64,000 nt of DNA from Oryzicola mucosus (GTDB lineage: Bacteria; Pseudomonadota; Alphaproteobacteria; Rhizobiales; Rhizobiaceae). Under the pieces are notes generated by a model. That model ran no database searches, had not been told where the DNA came from, and saw only the letters and a list, made by a program, of their open reading frames with translations. Positions within the stretch are counted from its first letter, which is position 1. Each line of letters starts with the position of its first letter. Position numbers and translations under genes: made by a program. Below are positions 59,297-64,000 of the stretch, piece by piece. The stretch lies in NCBI RefSeq assembly GCF_014534685.1, contig NZ_JACVVX010000008.1:62001-126000 (forward strand). Direction: 5' to 3'.

Positions 59297-60838
59297 ATGA
59301 TGCAAACGAAACGTACGACCATCGCCTTGGGACTGGCATGGGCCTTGGCAGCGGGGAGCTCGCAAGCGGCCCAGGCTGCCGAATGCGCCGGACTCATGCA
59401 GCCTGGTCTTGTCGCCGACACAGTCGTCAGTGCTGCTCGGGATGTGGCGGCCGCCGACGGGTTGCCCGCCTATTGCGAAGTCGAGGCGACGAATTCGTCC
59501 GCGCCCGGTTCCAAGATCGTCACGATGACGAGGCTTCCGATGGATTGGAACGGCAAGCTTCTGGCGGCGGGCGGCGGTGGGTTCGCGGGCGATACCAAGC
59601 TGGAGACGGTGGCTCCGGCGCTGAAGCGGGGCTATGCGACGATCGGCACGAATATGGGCCATGCTGGAACGGAATCGCTCGGCATGGAGTGGATGATCAC
59701 CGAGAAGGGCAAGCTGAACGAAGTCGTCCTTGCCGATTTCGGCGAGCGCGCGGCACATGTGTCCGCAATCGTCGGTAAGGAACTGATCAAGGCGTATTAC
59801 GGGCGACCGCAAACGCAGGCTTATTGGCAGGGCTGTTCTACGGGCGGACGCCAAGGCATGACGGAGTCGCAGCGTCATCCCGAAGATTTTGATGGCATCA
59901 TCGCCGGAGCGCCGGTGTTCAGCTGGGTGCTCTATTCGCAGTCGATCCAGCGGGCGCAGTTTTTCCGCAACACGCCGGGGGCGCTCATCACAAAGGAGCA
60001 GGTGCCGCTGATCCGCGATGCGGTCGTCACCGCCTGCGACGGCCTCGACGGCGTAAAAGATGGCTATCTCACCAACCCGCTAGCCTGTTCGTGGGACCCT
60101 GCGGAGATCGAGTGCAAGGAAGGTCAGGCGGCTGGTGCGCAGTGCCTGTCAAAAGAGCAGGCAGGAGCAGTCCGTAAGCTCTACGCCGGCTATGTCACGC
60201 CCGACGGGCTGACCGTGTCGGATCCGACAATGCGCGGCGGCGAAGGCGACTGGACAATGCGTTTCGTCGGCATCCCGCCATTGCCCAAGGGGCTGAACGT
60301 GCATTTCGGCGGTGTAGCCACGGCATATCTCTACAAACTTGATCCTGAGTGGGATCCGCTCAGCTTCGACCCTGACACGGAGATGGCCGAATTGCTCAGG
60401 ACCAAGGCGACGCAGCATATGATCCCGGACAATCCGGACATCTCGCCTTTCGTCAAGCGCGGCGGCAAGATGCTTTTGTGGCACGGCTTCAACGATTCCG
60501 GCCCGAGTGCGCTGCAGACCTTGCATTATTACAAGCAGATGGAGGCCGTCGTTGCGCCGCAGATCGATACGCCGGTGACGGATAGCGTGCGCTACTTCCT
60601 CGCGCCCGGCGTCGGTCATTGCGGTGGCGGTGCTGGACCGGACCGGTTCGATATGCTGACGGCGCTGGAGAATTGGGTCGAGAAGGGCGAGGCGCCAGAA
60701 CGCATCATCGCTTCGAAGAAGGACAGTGAAATGACGCGGCCGCTGTGTCCTTATCCGACCATTGCGACCTACAAGGGGTCGGGCAACACCGACGATGCGG
60801 CCAATTTCGACTGCGCGCCGATGAACCCGGCCGAATAG
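59297..60838 (+). CDS. Secreted tannase/feruloyl-esterase family protein
   Basis: A 513-residue exported esterase with a Sec signal peptide (MMQTKRTTIALGLAWALAAGSSQAAQA). The nucleophile lies in QGCSTGGRQGM (family motif GCSxGGR, with a Cys adjacent to Ser as in feruloyl esterase B). A calcium-loop-like segment ACDGLDGVKDGYLTNP, a catalytic Asp in WHGFNDSGPSAL and His in APGVGHCGGG complete the site. It hydrolyses ester bonds of phenolic acids such as ferulate or gallate in the periplasm or outside. GGGGAGGAGAG precedes the ATG. It points to plant-derived aromatic esters as the substrate of this cluster. Confidence 0.88.
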   Translation: MMQTKRTTIALGLAWALAAGSSQAAQAAECAGLMQPGLVADTVVSAARDVAAADGLPAYCEVEATNSSAPGSKIVTMTRLPMDWNGKLLAAGGGGFAGDTKLETVAPALKRGYATIGTNMGHAGTESLGMEWMITEKGKLNEVVLADFGERAAHVSAIVGKELIKAYYGRPQTQAYWQGCSTGGRQGMTESQRHPEDFDGIIAGAPVFSWVLYSQSIQRAQFFRNTPGALITKEQVPLIRDAVVTACDGLDGVKDGYLTNPLACSWDPAEIECKEGQAAGAQCLSKEQAGAVRKLYAGYVTPDGLTVSDPTMRGGEGDWTMRFVGIPPLPKGLNVHFGGVATAYLYKLDPEWDPLSFDPDTEMAELLRTKATQHMIPDNPDISPFVKRGGKMLLWHGFNDSGPSALQTLHYYKQMEAVVAPQIDTPVTDSVRYFLAPGVGHCGGGAGPDRFDMLTALENWVEKGEAPERIIASKKDSEMTRPLCPYPTIATYKGSGNTDDAANFDCAPMNPAE

Positions 60839-60863
60839 CCGATGCAAGAGCTTTTGCGCCCGG

Positions 60864-61775
60864 TCAGGCGAGCATCAGAGGGCGGAGCGCGTCGGTTGCG
60901 GTCTGTGTGATGCCGACGATCTTGCGTCGGTCGAGATCGAAGACGACAGCGACCGATTCCATGTAGCCCCAGACTTGTCCGTCGACCGGATCGACCATCC
61001 AGTGTTCAACCGATAGGGTCTTCGTATCCGCGCCGGTGAAGGCGGAGCGGACTTCGAAGCAATCGCCGATGCGGGGCTGGCCGAGATGGACGATGCGGAA
61101 CTCGAGCACCGCTCCGCCGAACCGTTGCGGCACGGCTTCAGCATGCTGCGCGACGAGCGCACGCAACGGCGCCATCAAGCCGCGGATGCCATCTGCGACG
61201 GTGCCTATGAATTTTTGCGGGAGCATGCGCCCGAAGGCATCGCAGTCGGCCATGCCAACGGAGCCAAGGGCGATCCGCCTGTGGGAGGCAAGCGCCGAGA
61301 TGCCATCGAAGGACGGAGCGGGGCCGGCTTTCACGCTGCGCGGGCGCGCCTCGGGGGGTACTTTCATGAGGAGATCGGCGGCCTTCCGTGAAAAGTCGGC
61401 CGGCCAGGCGATGGCGTCGCCGGATGGCGTGCATGCATGCAATGCGACGCGCAAGGTGGCTGCAACGGCGCCATCGGCATCATGCCGCAACAGGGCCACG
61501 ATCTCCGCATCGTGTCCGCCGAGTCTGGAGAACCCTGCCACCAGATAAAGAGGCGCCGCTGCCTGGGCCTCGCGATGGAAGCGGATATGCATCTCGTCGA
61601 CCTCGGCGGTGACGGTCGCGCCTGATGCGAAACAGCCCGGTAGGCCGGCGAGCGCGAACAGAACGGAGATGCCTTCCATACAGCGCGCGACATAGAAGCG
61701 CGTGTTCATGTGGCCCATCTCGTCGCATTCCCAGGAATTGACGCCGCCCCGCCACACCTCCGTGCCGTCATTCAT
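60864..61775 (-). CDS. Double-hotdog acyl-CoA thioesterase-like protein
   Basis: A 303-residue protein with two hotdog halves. The first has WECDEMGHMNTRFYV, the D-x-x-x-HMN pattern of the 4HBT group, and the second has VGMADCDAFGRMLPQKFIG with an analogous D-x-x-G-x-M. Tandem hotdogs of this length act as acyl-CoA thioesterases or carnitine/betaine-related thioesterases. Here it is divergent from the aldehyde dehydrogenase gene, with which it shares paired operators in the 61776-61918 gap, so it should act on a CoA ester from the same pathway. Confidence 0.82.
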   Translation of the reverse strand: MNDGTEVWRGGVNSWECDEMGHMNTRFYVARCMEGISVLFALAGLPGCFASGATVTAEVDEMHIRFHREAQAAAPLYLVAGFSRLGGHDAEIVALLRHDADGAVAATLRVALHACTPSGDAIAWPADFSRKAADLLMKVPPEARPRSVKAGPAPSFDGISALASHRRIALGSVGMADCDAFGRMLPQKFIGTVADGIRGLMAPLRALVAQHAEAVPQRFGGAVLEFRIVHLGQPRIGDCFEVRSAFTGADTKTLSVEHWMVDPVDGQVWGYMESVAVVFDLDRRKIVGITQTATDALRPLMLA

Positions 61776-61811
61776 CCCCTGAGCCTCCAGATCGCATTCA
61801 ATGATGGTTGA

Positions 61812-61840
61812 TGAATATCAGGCATCCTGATATCATTCAA
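61812..61840 (-). promoter_or_regulatory. Promoter and operator A of the thioesterase gene
   Basis: On the minus strand TTGAAT (61840-61835) lies exactly 17 bp before TATTCA (61817-61812), 37 bp before the ATG. A perfect palindrome ATATCAGG-CAT-CCTGATAT (61815-61833) fills the spacer and touches the -10, a classic repressor position. Confidence 0.7.
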
Positions 61841-61855
61841 TCGCGTGATCCACCC

Positions 61856-61884
61856 TTGACAAGTATCAGGTTCCCTGATGATAC
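61856..61884 (+). promoter_or_regulatory. Promoter and operator B of the aldehyde dehydrogenase gene
   Basis: TTGACA (61856-61861), 17 bp, then TGATAC (61879-61884) makes a good promoter. ATCAGG-TTC-CCTGAT (61865-61879) occupies the spacer and matches the core of operator A with the same 3-nt centre. Confidence 0.75.
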
Positions 61885-61918
61885 GGTCAGGCCTGCATCG
61901 GATCGAGGAGGACGACTG

Positions 61919-63385
61919 ATGAACGCCCTATCCATGACCCCAGCCGCGCCGGGCGACTATGTTTCGCCGACACTTCTCATCGACGGCGATTGGATCGAAG
62001 CATCCGAGCGCGAGACTCAGCCGGTGGTCAACCCCGCCACAGGCCGCGCCATTGGCGTCGTACCGCATGCCACCACAGCCGATCTCGACCGCGCCTTGGC
62101 GGCCGCCGAACGGGCATTCGCGTCTTGGCGACATGTCAATCCACGCGAGCGTGGCAAGATCCTCAAGAAGGCTGCCGAGCTGATGCGTGAGCGCCAGGAG
62201 GACATCGCCCGCCTGGCCACCTTGGAAATGGGCAAACCGCTGGCAGAAGCTCGGCTCGAGACGCATTTCGCCTGCGAGGAAATGGAATGGTTCGCCGAGG
62301 AAGGCCGCCGCAGCTATGGCCGTGTCATTCCCGGCCGCCTGCACGACACGCGCTTCACCGTGGTGCGCGAACCGGTAGGCCCCGCTGCCGGTTTTTCCGC
62401 CTGGAATTTCCCGATCGGCAACGCCGCGCGGAAGATGGGTTCGGCGCTCGCCGCAGGCTGCACCATGGTCTACAAACCGGGTGAGGAAGCCCCTGCCTCG
62501 GCGCTTGCGGTGGCTCGCTGTCTGGTCGACGCTGGCGTACCGGCCGGCGCAATCGCTGTCGTGTTCGGTGTGCCGGACACGATCTCGCGCCATCTGCTGG
62601 CCTCGCCGATCATTCGCAAGGTCTCCTTCACCGGCTCGGTGGCGGTCGGCAAGCATCTGATCAAGCTCGCCGCGGACGGGCTCAGGCGCACGACGATGGA
62701 GCTTGGTGGCCACGCGCCGGTCCTGGTCTTCGACGACGCCGATATCGCCAACGCGCTCGATATGGGCGTGCTGCGCAAATTCCGGAATTCCGGCCAGGTT
62801 TGCGTCTCTCCGACACGCTTCTATGTGCAGGAAGCATCTTACAAGCACTTCTGCGAGGGCTTCGCCGAGCGGGCGGGCAAAATTCAGGTCGGCGACGGGC
62901 TGGACGCAAGCACCCAGATGGGGCCGCTCGTCCATAATCGACGGCGCGACGCGGTGGAAGCGCTGGTGCAGGACGCGGTTGCCAAGGGGGCGAAGCTGTT
63001 GAGCGGGGGAAGGCGCATCGGAAACGACGGCAGCTTCTTTGAGCCAACGGTGCTTGCGGATGTGCCCGGCGATGCGCGGATCATGAGCGAAGAGCCGTTC
63101 GGTCCTGTCGCCGTGCTCAATCCGTTCACCGACCTGGACGACGCTGTTCGTAAGGCCAACAGCCTGCCTTACGGTCTGGCGGCCTATGCCTTTACCTCAT
63201 CTGCCGCAAATATTGTCCGGCTGGGCGACGCCATCGAGGCGGGCATGGTCGGCATCAACTCGTTTAACATCTCCATGCCCGAAACGCCGTTTGGCGGCGT
63301 CAAGGAGAGCGGTCACGGGTCCGAGGTCGGCATGGAAGGTATAGACGCCTTCCTCGTCACCAAGACGCTGAGCGTCACCGTCTAG
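61919..63385 (+). CDS. NAD(P)-dependent aldehyde dehydrogenase (succinate-semialdehyde-dehydrogenase-like)
   Basis: A 488-residue aldehyde dehydrogenase. The cofactor region is GFSAWNFPIG, the general base sits in MELGGHAPV, the nucleophilic Cys in NSGQVCVSPTRF, and EEPFGPVAV with the C-terminal GGVKESGHGSE complete the family pattern. GAGGAGG precedes ATG 61919. It is the first gene after operator B and is followed 28 bp later by a TPP enzyme gene. In an aromatic-acid pathway it could oxidise a semialdehyde or an aromatic aldehyde; the substrate is not determined. Confidence 0.9.
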   Translation: MNALSMTPAAPGDYVSPTLLIDGDWIEASERETQPVVNPATGRAIGVVPHATTADLDRALAAAERAFASWRHVNPRERGKILKKAAELMRERQEDIARLATLEMGKPLAEARLETHFACEEMEWFAEEGRRSYGRVIPGRLHDTRFTVVREPVGPAAGFSAWNFPIGNAARKMGSALAAGCTMVYKPGEEAPASALAVARCLVDAGVPAGAIAVVFGVPDTISRHLLASPIIRKVSFTGSVAVGKHLIKLAADGLRRTTMELGGHAPVLVFDDADIANALDMGVLRKFRNSGQVCVSPTRFYVQEASYKHFCEGFAERAGKIQVGDGLDASTQMGPLVHNRRRDAVEALVQDAVAKGAKLLSGGRRIGNDGSFFEPTVLADVPGDARIMSEEPFGPVAVLNPFTDLDDAVRKANSLPYGLAAYAFTSSAANIVRLGDAIEAGMVGINSFNISMPETPFGGVKESGHGSEVGMEGIDAFLVTKTLSVTV

Positions 63386-63413
63386 GACGGCTCAAACAAG
63401 GGAGGCCGATGCC

Positions 63414-64000
63414 ATGAAGCACATCCGTCCAGAAGGCGCATTTGCCGCGGAGGCCGTGCTCGGCCGCATGAAGGCAGCCGGCATCGACGTTCTGCTGGCC
63501 AATGGCGGCACTGATTTCCCATCGATCATCGAGGCTTATGCGCGCTCACCGGAAAGCGGCATTGCGATGCCCGAACCTCTGGTGATCCCGCATGAAGGCG
63601 TCGCTGTGGGCATGGCGCATGGCTATTATCTTGCAACCGGCAAGCCGGCTGCCGTGATGGTGCATGTCAATGTGGGCCTGGCCAATTCGGTCATGGGGCT
63701 GATCAACGCAGCGTCTGAAAACGTACCGATCCTGATGTGCTCCGGACGCACTCCGTTGACCGAGAGCGGGCGCTTCGGCAGCCGGTCGAGCCCGATCCAT
63801 TGGGGCCAGGAGATGCGCGACCAGGCCGGGATGGTGCGTGAGATCGTCAAATGGGACTACGAGCTGCGTTATGCCGACCAGGCGGGGCCGGCGATCGACC
63901 GCGCGATCAGCATCGCGATGAGCGAGCCGCGCGGTCCGGTCTATGTCAGCCTGCCGCGCGAGGCTCTTGCCGAGGCCTCCGCAGCGCCGGCTTCCCAGCC
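63414..64000 (+). CDS. Thiamine-pyrophosphate-dependent enzyme (acetolactate-synthase-like), 3' end missing
   Basis: The first 195 residues of a TPP enzyme, running out of the window. The N-terminal PYR domain is evident: GIDVLLANGGTDFPSIIEAYARS, then the activating Glu in VIPHEGVAVGMAHGYYLATGKPAAVMVHVNVGLANSVMGLINAASENVPIL. Members are acetolactate synthases, 2-oxoacid decarboxylases and related carboligases; the GGTDFP and HEGVAVGMA wording suggests the loosely defined TPP-requiring group rather than IlvB. GGAGG precedes ATG 63414. It follows the aldehyde dehydrogenase gene, so a 2-oxo-acid decarboxylase making an aldehyde for it is plausible. Confidence 0.85.
   Translation, partial: MKHIRPEGAFAAEAVLGRMKAAGIDVLLANGGTDFPSIIEAYARSPESGIAMPEPLVIPHEGVAVGMAHGYYLATGKPAAVMVHVNVGLANSVMGLINAASENVPILMCSGRTPLTESGRFGSRSSPIHWGQEMRDQAGMVREIVKWDYELRYADQAGPAIDRAISIAMSEPRGPVYVSLPREALAEASAAPASQ

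Overview
This 64 kb window is chromosomal or large-replicon DNA of an alphaproteobacterium, most likely Rhizobiales (Mesorhizobium/Phyllobacteriaceae-like). The basis is GC-rich DNA, tightly packed operons with ATGA/GTGA start-stop overlaps, five complete ABC uptake systems, and two copies of a short palindromic element of a kind I associate with rhizobial genomes. There are no rRNA or tRNA genes, no CRISPR array and no insertion sequence. It reads as a catabolic and stress region made of separate modules, each with its own regulator. Gene names rest on motifs read by eye, not on searches.

Layout. (1) 1-5800: the end of a fructoselysine-6-kinase-like PfkB gene and a peptide/opine-type ABC transporter. 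(2) 5867-12364, minus strand: a LysR regulator, a nitrilase-family hydrolase, an RraA-fold protein and a PotABCD-like transporter. (3) 12458-24336: a divergent unit with a DeoR regulator and a HisN-like phosphatase on the minus strand. On the plus strand are a second peptide-type ABC transporter, an M20 amidohydrolase (frameshifted in this sequence), an amidase and two choline-kinase/APH-like kinases. (4) 24513-33252: mostly small stress or housekeeping genes (esterase, PRC-barrel, lipoprotein, histidine phosphatase, NAD(P)H-hydrate dehydratase, zinc alcohol dehydrogenase, DUF72, cupin and unknowns), with two EcfG-like promoter candidates. (5) 33312-42428: a sugar ABC transporter, two SDRs, a GntR regulator, an enolase-superfamily dehydratase and two unknown proteins. 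Two copies of a perfect operator, AACTTAG-N3-CTAAGTT, sit at its divergent promoters.

(6) 42842-46565: an overlapping three-gene operon encoding a membrane EAL phosphodiesterase, a double-domain KaiC and a KaiB. This links a Kai-type timing or stress module to c-di-GMP turnover and is the most striking feature of the window. (7) 46804-54205: a glycine-betaine-type ABC transporter, a ProC homologue, a TetR regulator, a DgcA/StcD-like flavin demethylase and a DddQ-like DMSP lyase with all its expected metal-site residues. This looks like a locus for onium compounds (betaines, DMSP). (8) 54301-55906: a DUF2161-type protein, a truncated haemoglobin and an HxlR regulator. (9) 56120-64000: an orphan molybdenum hydroxylase large subunit, a crotonase, a tannase/feruloyl esterase, a double-hotdog thioesterase, an aldehyde dehydrogenase and the start of a TPP enzyme. 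This is probably plant aromatic ester or acid catabolism. Two matching operators (ATCAGG-N3-CCTGAT) lie inside the divergent promoters of the thioesterase and aldehyde dehydrogenase genes.

In three of the five transporter loci a strong hairpin lies just after the substrate-binding-protein gene, which would let the binding protein be made in excess over the membrane components.
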